This document shows positions 52,688 through 62,848 of a stretch of 64,000 nucleotides of DNA, one piece after another. Numbering within the stretch: the stretch's first letter is position 1; each line of letters begins with the position of its first letter. A program made the position numbers and the translations under genes. Location of the stretch: positions 580,094 through 644,093 of the forward strand of contig KB311872.1 of the NCBI GenBank assembly GCA_000328365.1, given 5' to 3'. Source of the stretch: Capitella teleta (taxonomy: Eukaryota > Annelida > Polychaeta > Capitellidae). The notes below the pieces were generated by a model that searched no databases, was not told the DNA's origin, and saw nothing but the letters and a program-made list of their open reading frames with translations.

Positions 52688-52906
52688 CTTAACTGAACAA
52701 TGCGGTACTTCCATACCATTGAGGCATTCGATGCCAAGAGGAGCGTAAACATTGGTGACTTGAGGCGGAGCACCACGTTCATCTAAGACACCATTCGAAA
52801 TGGACTGTAATCCATCATTGGTGATTTCTATTGATGAATAGCGCTTGTTCCCCCGCCAGTATTCCATCAAGGAAGCCTCCCCATGGAGTTTGTTCATGAT
52901 ACTCAT
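52688..52906 (-). other. Weak candidate coding exon
   Basis: An open frame of 73 codons starts with ATG at 52906 and ends in phase 0 at a strong AAG|GTATGT donor (52688). The translation (ISNGVLDERGAPPQVTN and IECLNGMEVPHCSVK among it) has a normal composition but no family I recognise. The upstream acceptor signal is poor. It may be chance. Confidence 0.2.
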
Positions 52907-53044
52907 CAATGGATACACACAACTCGTTCAATTCGTTACGCCAGCAAAAACGGTTTGGCTTTAATAACGACTATTAGACATATACGTAGCTCCTATGCAC
53001 GTCTTCCACAGTCAGATCTCATTAAATTTCCGTGTATTTTGTAG

Positions 53045-53161
53045 GAACACGGCCGGGAAAAAATGGAGAACTCCCAGGGGTCTATAAAATGCAAGGGTTA
53101 GAGCATGGTGTGGTATTTGCAGCCTGTAGGAGCAATATAAGTGGGACTATGCACCTCGGTG
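53045..53161 (+). other. Weak candidate internal exon, phase 1-1
   Basis: TTTTGTAG precedes and GTAAGA follows a 117-base segment open in one frame, which would enter and leave in phase 1, typical of extracellular modules. The 38 full codons include GKNGELPGVYKMQG and VVFAACRSN. No domain is recognised. A pyrimidine-tract acceptor at 53521 with a 26-codon frame ending in TAA overlapping AATAAA (53595-53600) could be a last exon, but the phases do not join directly. Confidence 0.2.
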
Positions 53162-53599
53162 GTAAGAACATAATGTATATACTGGTATTGCATGCGGCCC
53201 CTTTGCGCTGCCTGACTGTATAGCCCACTGTTTATGATATATGATGCAGTTGGTTCGTAAACAAAGGTCAGTAAGAAGAGCTTGGAAAGAGGTTTCTATC
53301 GATGCTCATTAAGTACTCTTAGCAGCGCAAATACTTTTACAGTCTTGTTTAATGAACCTGATAATCTGTTGATTATGTCATATATGTTGGGCAAATGATT
53401 TGTTTACATCTATTGGAGGAGTTACATAATCACAACTATTAATCAGTATTATCGGTCTAACTACATGATGTAATTATAGATACAATACCTTATTGCCCCT
53501 GTCTTGTGTTGTATCCAACAGCTTGAGCTTGCCGGGTGTTGTGAGCCACTGTCTGTGGTACCACGCAAGGAAAAAGGGCTCTTTGTGAGCTTTCAATAA

Positions 53600-56500
53600 A
53601 GGGAGAGGTAGACTCCGAGCTCTCTTATCTGGTACCAATTAAAGCAGGAGAGTTGGCTCCTCTACTCTTGAACCCTACTCATCACTACTGTTGTTGGTAT
53701 GTTACACCTTAGAATTCCCCATTTCATACCAATACACATGATATGGAATAAAGCTATACCAGCTATTCATTTGCCCTGTATATTATTATAAAAACATTTA
53801 CTGCGTGTGGTAGCCATTCTTAAGGATCAAAGGGATAACAATGGGCTAATTGGTCATAAAGCTATCCGTGTCCTTCTCATGGCTACTTACTAAGCTGCGC
53901 GCGCAATGAAATGAACGAAGCAAGACACGCATTGATTTAGGACCAACTGCCGATGCCAGAGAGCAGAATCAATGAAAGCATGTTGACAGAGACAAAGCTC
54001 CATTATCCCGTGATGCTTGCGCAAATTTACAATATGCAATATGTGGTCAACAGAGCTGAGATTCAGTTGGCTTGACCTTTAATTATGACGTCATCAACGC
54101 AATGAAAATAGTCTTGTCAATCAAATGTCGTTGAACTTACCAGTGGGAAAGGCTTCCGGTTAAGTGAGCCAAGCGGAATGCTAATTCTGGAATCACTATA
54201 AGAAACCTAAGCACATATGTTATGACCTCTTGAAAGTTCTCAGATCTCGGTGTTCGTGTTCGTAGTTTGGTGTATGATTGTGCTTTTGGGGTTGGGGTCA
54301 ATTATCTCATAGCGAATATGATACTTATTGTATTACATAAAGTGACCAGGTTATTTTAATATTGATGATGCTTGTCTTCAATCCACGATGCTGAATTATA
54401 CACGGCACACCTAGCACCTTTAGAATTTCATGGAAATGATCATAATCAATAGACAGCGCCCATTTGGAGCATCGTTATTCAGCATGCTGCACTGCAACGA
54501 CGCCCTTTCAATGAGTTCCTTTGATCAAAGCACACAACGCGTAATGTATTCCAGTAACGGAACAAACATCCAATACTGTCAACCCCCTCCTCTTCCCCTC
54601 CTGTGTCTCGCTCTTCTGACGAGAGAGGCGCTCATAATTACAGTTGGTAATTGGAGAATACAGCCGACCGTTCGGACCACTGCTTCGACTGAAAAGAACT
54701 CTTAAATGAGAATTTCCCGTTTGTCCTTCGTGTGATATATAGCTATTGGTAGCCTCATCAATGTTATCAATCAATCCAACATCTCTATCCTTCTCTTGTA
54801 TACATGTACAACGGTATTTTAAAGCATAACTACAAACATTATGTTAGGGATATCAATTATAGAACACATTGCAGGTTCACATCATTCCGTAGAACGAACG
54901 AACATCCGCGTGGATCGAATTCAGATCCGGTATTCAAGATCCACGCCCGATACCCAACTCAATACTGTCAGCATTGCTTCCCATTGTACATCTTATCTTT
55001 TCAGCGCCGTTAGAGTCAATTAGGCAGCCTCTTTGAAGCAATTCAATGCATGGATGCCGAGAATGGACAGGGGAAAAATATTGCTTCCAGATCGGTGTGG
55101 TTGAAATCAACTGCTGCTCATTGTGGTTTGGTTTGAGGTTCAGGGATGCAGAAACCAGAGGAAGCTGTGGCTATTTATAATTGATTTACAGGGAGCCTTT
55201 GCCACAAGATGGTACCACACCAGAACGCAGCCTCTGGGGGCAGTATACCGTTTGGCTGGACTACCATGGAGCTACTCTCGAAAAATGGCACAATCAGTCT
55301 TTCTGTTCTTGGTTTTGTCAAATTTGTACGCAACGTGTGATTTTGGGTTCATTTTAATATTATATTTGGCTGCATCATATTACTAATTATTCCTTTGCTG
55401 TGATTAGATATGTGATATGTGATTATTATGCAAAAAAACTATAAAATTGATATACATTGAAAAACACAGCAGTGTGTGAATTTATATGAACAAAGAAACT
55501 GAAAGAGCACATGTTTTACCCCGTATGATATCATCGAGAGTGGATACATACATGAAATATAACACATTCAATGTTTATAGTGATAGCCCATACACCAAGA
55601 TATATAAATTATATATATAAATATCACTCAGACAAAATATTAGATCTGAAACTGCCTCCCAAGTATTGGCCGTTTCCACATTACACCCTATAACTAGTCA
55701 CCTACATCAAGTTTTATAAATGGCGACCTGCCTCTCGGACTGAATGGTAAAACCTCATCATTCAAATCCCTTAAACAGCTGTAGATTTATTAATTTCGAT
55801 CGGAAATGTGATCAATGTCACGAACAATAAACAATGTGTGGACAAGACAAAGAGAAATCGAAGATTAAATGTTGAGAGGAGGTTTTTGGCCATTTTGATA
55901 AGATGCAGATTATTTAATGACCTTGAATAAATGTTCGATCTTTCGGTCAAAATAGCACTCAGTTACTTAGTAATACAATGCTTCTCTATTCAAATTGGGT
56001 TAGACGCTTTCTGAGTGATTAAGCAGCGATATTGTAATCGTTTGCCGTCCGTGGTGTTGTAGTATTGGCGACCGGTACTTTTTGCGAGAGGCTAAGCCGC
56101 TTAATTAGGCGAATAGCATGTGATAACTTACGTGTGGTAAACTGATAATGCATATACGCATGACTTTTTTCTCCATCAAAGAGCACCTTGATTATTTGAA
56201 TGGGCCTAAACATCAACTTTATGGAAACAAATACAATTTTACACGATTTTCATCAATATATAACAACAAGGTACTAGTAATCAAAACTGGCACGGATTTA
56301 AATTTCTGTTCTTATTAAATTGTCGTATGAATTTATACATTTCTTGCATGTATTTTACTTATAATAATACGGTAATGAAATCTCGTACCGCGACGTACAT
56401 CAGCATTATGGATTACGGAGCGCCATTTCAGAAATCCATGTTATATAAAGCGCAAACCTTCCGTACAATACGGTTGTGCGTATTCGACTTGTAGCAATAA

Positions 56501-58535
56501 CAGTTGGCCGTTGCAGAATGGTTGTAAATGTAGTATTGAGAAGAAGATGGCGCTGAACTGAATGACAGCCGAGAAGGGAGCTAGTTGGGAAGGGGGCCTC
56601 ACCAAGATTTCCAAGAACAAGACTAAATGGCGAGGGAGCAATGGGAGATGAAGTATGGGAATGATAGGGAGGTTGATGGATAATTGAAGGTTGGAGATGG
56701 TGGGGGAGAATTTAAGGAGAAGAAGAAAATAATTTGGAAAATTCGATCAAGATCATCCAGCGATTGAGGCAGTGTTTAGTCTATGACTCTAAGAGAACGA
56801 TAAGAACATAACATGGCTCCCTGAATCAATGGGTCATAAACCAGCGTAAAAGTCTCCTCTCAGTCGCTTCCAAATCTCTTCGATTTGACGAGCGACTGGA
56901 GTAGAACACCGACTTCCATTACGGCGATGGGCGAAGAATACAATCAGACGAGTGAGACACTTGGATCTACTTTTAATCAGTCCGCAATGTAGATCACTCC
57001 GCGTCGATGAACGTAATGGACACAGAAATATGCGAATGAATTCAGCACTGGGGTTTTGATCGGAGACAAATTGGTGATTTATTATGATTGATGGTTATAC
57101 TTTAGGGGTTACTTTTGAAAGATCATTGGGAGACAATAAGCATTGGTTATTTTTATGCATGGGGAGCGCTTCCGGGAATCAATAATCCTCATTCGTAGGA
57201 GTTGTCAACGCGAGTTGACTCTTCGGTGGTAATGGTTCATATAGGTCAAGTGTCGTTCATCCTAATGTAAGATGTCTGCGACTGGGAATGGATGAAGGCA
57301 TAGAACAATGCTGTCTGATTGGAGCGGACGTTTTAATTGAGCCTGCTGTATATTGGGAAGGGTTCCCGATCGCAATGACGCCTGTCTCCCAAGTGTACAT
57401 AAGACTTCTTAAGTATTCAAGCAATGTGTCGGATTTACATAAGTATAGGCCTAATTATGTTTTATAAGATATTGGTCAAATAAAAACCGATAAATATGCA
57501 TTTATATACTTAAAATGGTATATGTAATATTGTCTCGTATCAAGCATGATAACGAGAGATAGAACATCTTGGTGATTTTGTTTGAATCAAGTACAAGTAT
57601 AAAATAGAATGCTTACTTCGACCACAATATACAAAGAGAAAGAATAGGCTATTCTCTTTTTATGCATATTCCCTTGTATCCTTCCTACGCCTAGATTTGG
57701 AGAACTCGTGCCTGGATCCTTTCCACGATCTCCTCTCCAGTTGATAGGAGCAAAAAGAATTCGGGGCCGTTCTTCGACTATAGCTACTGATTAAGCAAAC
57801 GTCCGATTTCATATTATGATATGTATATATGTATTGTATATGGGCCAAACTACATACATACATAGGTCTTAAAAGTAATGGGCCCATACTACAATATGAA
57901 TAACATGGTTTGTCTCACTGTTGATGCTCTATTGCATACGATAATTTAGTACTTACATAAGTTCTATTATCGCTTCTAGACGTGTACTCACTTGGGCGAT
58001 ATAGCTTTCATCTCCGTTATTACATGACTGATTTCACAATCACATATAGCCCACAGTGATCGGAGCTGTGTTGGTCTACATCTATGCATGTTTATTGTGG
58101 TAAGAATGGAATTCAAGGTGTCATGTGGTTGAGAAACACGGGTTCAACCGATCGCTTTCAGAACCGGGCGCCTCGTGGCACCATGTAGCCTTGTACCGCC
58201 CACGCACTCGTACAAGCAGCAGAACCGAAGCCGTTCGTCAGCGGCCGAGAATAAGAACGTTATGATTATAGGTCAATGAACAATGTGAAATGGTAAAGGA
58301 TTGGAGCTTCGGCCAACATATCTAACACTGCCTCGTTGATTATGCGAGGCATGGAATTATGTCATGTTCGTGTAACACAAGATAAGGACTGCTATATATT
58401 GTGATAGGAGGGACAGCATCGAGCAATAATATTCTCATTTATCTGTTGCCATACATCACTTGAGTAAGATATATCTTGGCCTGAATGCTAATTATTATAA
58501 TTATAAGCCATTTTGTTAAGTTGTAAATAAATATA
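53600..58535. other. No gene seen
   Basis: A CRE at 54086, the TATA/YY1 pair at 56441 and a purine-rich stretch at 56.64-56.74 kb are the only signals. The flanks of these are ordinary A+T-rich sequence. Confidence 0.5.
56441..56552 (+). promoter_or_regulatory. TATA box with downstream YY1-type initiator
   Basis: TTATATAAAG (56441-56450) is followed about 95 bases on by AAGATGGCG (56544-56552), the YY1/initiator motif. The ATG in it opens only a four-codon frame (Met-Ala-Leu-Asn). It may be an orphan or non-coding promoter. Confidence 0.25.
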
Positions 58536-58560
58536 AATTAATTAATTAATTAATTAATAA
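58536..58560. repeat. (TTAA)n microsatellite
   Basis: About six ATTA/TTAA units, just left of the tRNA-like repeat. Confidence 0.9.
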
Positions 58561-58639
58561 TTCCTTTTGCGCAATATCCACCAAAGTGCTAAAAGCGCTG
58601 CCCATAAATCAAGAATATTTATTTCATTGTTTATAAGGT

Positions 58640-58755
58640 CCCCGTTTCAAGACCAAAGAGATTACTTACAGAGACTGGCATGTAGTCAGCCAGGGGAATC
58701 GAACCCCTTACCTTTAAATTGAAAGTCCAACGCTCTACCACTGAGCCACATAGGC
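58640..58755 (-). mobile_element. tRNA-derived SINE head or tRNA pseudogene
   Basis: On the minus strand a good A box (TGGCTCAGTGGTAGAGC, 58732-58748) and B box (GGGGTTCGATTCCCC, 58693-58707) are present, with a plausible D arm, T arm and a weak anticodon arm whose loop would read TTC. The acceptor stem does not pair: only about two of seven positions match. It is therefore not a functional tRNA gene but a retroposed tRNA-like sequence, probably a SINE head with a short unrelated body. Confidence 0.65.
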
Positions 58756-59064
58756 AAGAAGAAATGGAACGTTGAATTAAGTCCGTATTCTGCTGATATA
58801 AATGCATATACCAAAAGAAAGTCGGTGGAATTCCTGATCATAATTAATTATTATTCGATTTCAAAGTATCATTTCGCATAAATATGAAGCATAATAGAAG
58901 GGCGCAATGGAGAACAGCAGTATACAACAGAACCTGCTGCGCGTGCATACTAATTCTACGTTCTCCAATTATCTAACGCAAACGGTCGCCACGCAACACA
59001 AATAAATTGTCTGTTTGTCAATTTTGCTTCTTCTGTTCCAGAAAGATCTGCGTAATTTGTGTGG

Positions 59065-59225
59065 TTATTTTTAGATTTCCGGATTTTCGCCGACCAAAGC
59101 TGTCACTTGTCGATTTCAATCATGGCCGAGAATCTAAAAATAGACCATTCGATTTATTGATGATAATAAGCACTCCATTCCTTTGATAACATTATGTATG
59201 GCAAGCGTTACGTTTACAGCAGCTG
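59065..59225. promoter_or_regulatory. Inverted MEF2-type pair with Pbx-like site and CAGCTG E-box
   Basis: TTATTTTTAG (59065-59074) and CTAAAAATAG (59134-59143) are MEF2-consensus words in inverse orientation 60 bases apart. TTCAATCA (about 59115) and CAGCTG (59220-59225) lie nearby. The combination resembles muscle enhancers, but part of the inverted symmetry could come from an old repeat. Confidence 0.3.
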
Positions 59226-59598
59226 AATACGCAATGCCCGCGTGCTGACGGCGCACTCCGTTTACAGCAAATAATTGTAGGAGTTGTACAAAAACAAGAA
59301 GAAACGAACGTATACCACAGGGGAAAATATGCTCATCGTGAAATTTATTATATTATTAAAGATAAACACAGATTATATTAAATAAATAATTATATACTGG
59401 AAGACATGTTTTTCGAAATAAAGGGCATTTAAATAGATTACAAGAAAAATATTCATTATCTGTGATTTATAAAGCATAGGCCTACATGAAATAATTATAC
59501 GCATGAAGCGCTGTAAAGCTTAGAATTCCGTTGTTGGAAAATCCCTGCTGTAAACGGCCGGAGTACGGGCACTCCATATATACAGGTGCTGTAAACGG
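59211..59598. mobile_element. Inverted-repeat element (possible MITE), 388 bp
   Basis: The word CGTTTACAGCA occurs twice near the left end (59211 and about 59259) and twice, inverted, near the right end (59546-59557 and 59587-59598). The outer 60 bases of the two ends align in inverse orientation with shared CTG, TGCCCG and GGC words between the copies. The A+T-rich interior has no coding potential. A clear target duplication is not visible. Confidence 0.5.
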
Positions 59599-60378
59599 AG
59601 TCACTTCGCATTCGTAGCTTCATTGCCCTTTATGATGGTTACGTTGATTCTGATTCTGTTTTATTCAACGAATGCAACCAGCGATGCTTGCTTCAAAGGA
59701 ACTGAAGAGGCGTCGTTTGATCTGTTCATCAGAGATGGCGCTGTGGTGCATTTAATCAGGAAGTTGGGTTAATTCCCATGTGATGTGATGTGGGGTCAGT
59801 GATGTCTCATTTTAACAAGCAGACGACGCCACAACCACAGGTCATAGGTCACATTATTGCGGCCATGTGAATTCGTAAAATTAGTTCCACAAGATGTAAT
59901 CAAAGCCGTTACCCTTGGCGATTGATTAAAATAAACTCATACAATGTGGCGAGCAGCTAATTAAGGTTACCAACCACCGTTTGGTCGGGTGCTCTGATCT
60001 ATATAATTATGCTGATTCAGCATACCATTGGTTATTGTTACACGAGTACCGTAAACCAAAATATTTGAGTTTCTCCGAAAAAGTCCGAAACAAGAGCATA
60101 CGAAACATATTCGGGCACAGGAACATATGATAAAATGATAAAATGCGTGATGTCGTGAAAAGACATTCGATCGTGCTCAACTGAAACAGCATTCCTTTAC
60201 ATACACAATGCAATTCACCACTCGACCCATATACATTTATTGAATTAACTATCACCAAAGTCCGATTCTTTTTTCAAGTTATTCTGAGTGAGTAGCTTTC
60301 ATTGTGTATTCCGAAGATAAATATACACAATTATAGAAATATATTTTTCATGGATGAATTCACAGAATAATCATTAAT

Positions 60379-60740
60379 AATAATATTACGCCAGTACTGA
60401 AGCAATTGCATTGGCTTCCAGTTAAAGAGCGAATTTATTTTATTTTATTTTTTTATTTTTTTATTATTATTTTTTTAATCCTTGAAATTGCCTTAGAGAT
60501 CATGATTATCCTGTTTATATGTGTGATTTTATAATGATGAATGCACCTATTAATCGACCAGTGAGGAATGTAAACTGTGGTACTGTTAATGTACTTTTTA
60601 CTCGTGTCATATGTTCAAATGCCGCTTTTAATCATTCAAGTTCGGTAGAAAATGCATCTGTTTTTACAGTGTTTTAACGGTTTGCTATGATCAATATTTG
60701 CGTTTAGAGCACAATCTTTTGTGAATTTTACGCTTTTATG
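60379..60740 (+). mobile_element. LINE ORF2 C-terminal fragment (L2/CR1-like)
   Basis: The plus strand encodes ITPVLKQLHWLPVKERIYF at 60385-60441, the hallmark of the C-terminal region of many L2/CR1-type LINEs. It then runs into a T-rich tract that interrupts the frame. A later open stretch (about 60500-60677, beginning PVYMCDFI) loosely fits the pattern that follows in intact elements. The first block is convincing, the second tentative. The element lies about 300 bases past the 3' end of TMEM129. Confidence 0.6.
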
Positions 60741-60780
60741 AAAAAAAAATTATTATTATAATTATTATTATTATTATTAA
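60741..60780. repeat. A9 and (ATT)n microsatellite
   Basis: A9 is followed by ATT repeats with one interruption. It closes the LINE fragment at 60379 and could be its degenerate tail. Confidence 0.85.
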
Positions 60781-61035
60781 CAACTTATCACCAACACAAA
60801 CGATTCAAAAAGAGATCCAGTTGTGCATATTTTTAATTTATGATGCAGTGTATAAGAAAATTCTTAGTTACTTTTGTGATTAAGTAAATAAAAGTATTTA
60901 ATTAAATCACCAATTCAAATGTAGGCCTCAGCCGTCTCAGCGTCTGATAAAAAGGGTAAAAAAAAACTAGAAAAATTGTCAATATAAACAAACAACATGA
61001 GATAATTTAAGATTTAGATTTACAGAATTAATGGT

Positions 61036-61041
61036 TTTATT
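61036..61041 (-). terminator. Candidate polyadenylation signal of TMEM129
   Basis: AATAAA on the minus strand lies three bases past the TMEM129 stop. If used, the 3' UTR would be only a few tens of bases. Other AATAAA words occur further downstream in the T-rich tract at 60427-60476, so the real site is unsettled. Confidence 0.4.
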
Positions 61042-61044
61042 AAT

Positions 61045-61293
61045 TCACACAATGGCACACACATCCAGCATGCAAAACTTTGATCTGCAGGTCGGACAAG
61101 GAGACCGGCTGCTCATCCACAGCTGCGGCTGGTTCTGATCTTGGCGGCTGCAGAACCACTTGCCCATGCAGCTGAGGCACCACATTGGTCGGCAGTAGCA
61201 CGGCACGCATTCTCCTTCGTTCTGCTCGTCGCATAACTTCACCAACTTCACGCTCGCCTGTTCTTGCATGCATCCAATGCAAGGCTCCAACTC
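61045..61293 (-). CDS. TMEM129: TMEM129 coding exon 4, RING domain and stop
   Basis: It encodes residues 281-362. Cysteines at about 285, 288, 309, 312, 314, 319, 322, 346 and 349 match the atypical all-cysteine RING of the family. The E2-facing region includes CYCRPMWC, MGKWF and CPTC. The protein ends LDVC plus three residues, as in vertebrates. The acceptor (TTTGATCAG) keeps phase 0, and the stop is TGA at 61045-61047. Confidence 0.96.
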   Translation of the reverse strand, partial: ELEPCIGCMQEQASVKLVKLCDEQNEGECVPCYCRPMWCLSCMGKWFCSRQDQNQPQLWMSSRSPCPTCRSKFCMLDVCAIV

Positions 61294-62848
61294 CTGATCA
61301 AAAATGAAAAGATATTCAGCATTATTCAAAATAGATAAGATACATAACAGAGTGATTTAGATGTTGTATACTTATATGTAAAAATCTATGCAAAGAAGCT
61401 ACAGAATTACACACAGTTTTAAAAATGTAAAAATAATTCTGTTGGGAGAAAAACCCCATAATTAATCACCATATCCATAGGCTTGTGGAAAACTTCATTG
61501 CGTTCAACTTGTTCAGTAAAAGCAGCAAGGAAACGATCTGACAGAGATTGGTGAATCATCACATTGCGAGCGTTCACAATCGGACTCTGCAGTTTGGTGC
61601 GCAGTTCATTGTAATCCGAAGCAAGTATCCTGCGATAAGAAAAACAAAAATTACATCCGCTGAGCAAACTCCACAAGCCCCTGACCTGATTGAGAAAGGC
61701 TTTACGGCTGTGTTCACAGTATTGACGATGATGTTGAGGAACTGTACCCCGCTTGAATGTTCCGGGGAAATGCTGTGTTCATCAGCTCCAACCAACTGGA
61801 GGTGAAGGTCACTTTGGTGAGCTATGTACAGCGTGTACGTCGACATCTGAATGAGCCATGAATCAGTGACGATGAGTCGTTTCCCGTGAGAGCCGCTTGT
61901 GAATTTATCGATGCGTCTGAATTCAACGTCAATGGATGATGCGACCGAATGCCAGTTGCTGCCTTGGGGGGCGTGTCTCTCCAGACTTTGTGCAATAGGG
62001 TGCTTTTTCCATTTGTTCCGCGACCAATAGAAGATGAGTACCGATGTGATGAGAGGAAGAGTTATTGAGCAGAGGATGAACAGTTGCCATGGTAACCTCT
62101 GATTCCATGGCAACCAGTCAGTGATAGTTTCAGCAACACAGAAGCCAAATAAATAGTATGCTGGAAGATAAAATAAAAAAGTGAAATGAACAAAGGATTT
62201 TCTTATTCAAAATCAACCATGCAAGCAGCCAGTATATATAGCTGAGATTTAGGTAGCTCAGCTGCAGACCTGGTTGCTAACTGGTTTACTAATTTGCTTT
62301 ACTTCATAGTAATTAGTCACTTTGCTTTACTGTATGCATCAATGCATGGGCCTAATTGAGAGAGATCATTGATACTTTGGATAAACGTTTGCAATCAGAA
62401 CAGTTATACTTGTGGATTTAGTGGGAAGGACCTATGTATGATGTGTATATGTTATCATGCATATAGTAATTATATGATATAGACCTAGGTAGTAGCCTGG
62501 TCTGTAAACATAAATTATATGCAAGCATGTAATGATGCATGCATGTTGATGTTGTAATTGTGCATATATGATATATAATATATATATATATTATTTATTA
62601 TATATATAATTATGATCACACATTCATTAAGGAATCAAATTACCGAGAGGAATAACAGAATGGAAGAAAGCTGTGGCACACGTTCTCCTGACGTGGAAAT
62701 GGATGAAGTTCATTTGTTCACTGCCCAAGAAGCCACTGAGAACATTCTGAACTGTGAGTCCAGCTGAGATGAATTCTGTCGGTGGCAAAACCAAACACAC
62801 CGCTATGACAACATAAGCCACCGTGTAATACAAGAAATCAGACGACAT
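61045..62848 (-). CDS. TMEM129: TMEM129-like ER-membrane RING-type E3 ubiquitin ligase (4 exons, spliced)
   Basis: Four exons (62644-62848, 61686-62160, 61470-61629, 61045-61293) give 1089 bases, 362 residues plus stop; human TMEM129 is also 362 residues as I recall it. All introns are GT...AG and all phases fit. Recognisable features: an N-terminal membrane segment (about 9-24), the AGLTVQN and LGSE motifs, two further hydrophobic segments (about 58-78 and 94-115), a FRRIDKF motif (149-155), HQSL, and a C-terminal cysteine-only RING with the CYCRPMWC and MGKWF signatures. The family is an ER-resident E3 ligase that works with Derlin-1 and the E2 UBE2J2 in retrotranslocation of ER proteins. 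I chose the ATG at 62848 because it aligns with the human start; an in-frame codon upstream would add about 15 unsupported residues. No break is visible, so the gene looks intact. Confidence 0.97.
61470..61629 (-). CDS. TMEM129: TMEM129 coding exon 3 (residues 227-280)
   Basis: It starts after CTTATCGCAG and completes the AGG (Arg) codon begun in exon 2. It contains the conserved VMIHQSLSDRFL block preceding the RING. It ends in phase 0 after an ATG codon at a GTGATT donor. The final ten or so residues (about 270-280) are the least conserved part, so the exact donor is slightly less certain than the rest. Confidence 0.9.
61686..62160 (-). CDS. TMEM129: TMEM129 coding exon 2 (residues 69-227)
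   Basis: The acceptor is a pyrimidine-rich run ending in CTTCCAG. Residue 69 is split across the junction (GCA, Ala, where human has Gly). The exon carries the second and third membrane segments (about 69-79 and 94-115), FYWSR, the VASS...EFRRIDKF block and the VTDSW block. It ends in phase 2 at an unusual GTCAGG donor before a 56-base intron. A perfect RFX-type X-box happens to lie inside its coding sequence at 62093-62106. Confidence 0.95.
62564..62612. repeat. (TA)n microsatellite in TMEM129 intron 1
   Basis: AT-dinucleotide runs with two ATT interruptions, about 30 bases inside the donor of intron 1 (62161-62643). Confidence 0.9.
62644..62848 (-). CDS. TMEM129: TMEM129 coding exon 1 (residues 1-68, first base of 69)
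   Basis: It encodes the first membrane helix (YTVAYVVIAVCLVL) and the conserved stretch with AGLTVQN, LSGFLGSE and HVRRT. It ends in phase 1 before a GTAATT donor. The match to vertebrate TMEM129 runs along the whole exon, which fixes both the strand and the start codon. Confidence 0.95.

Noticed and set aside
58681-58755. Functional tRNA gene
   Set aside because: A and B boxes are good, but the acceptor stem does not pair, so it is a tRNA-derived repeat.
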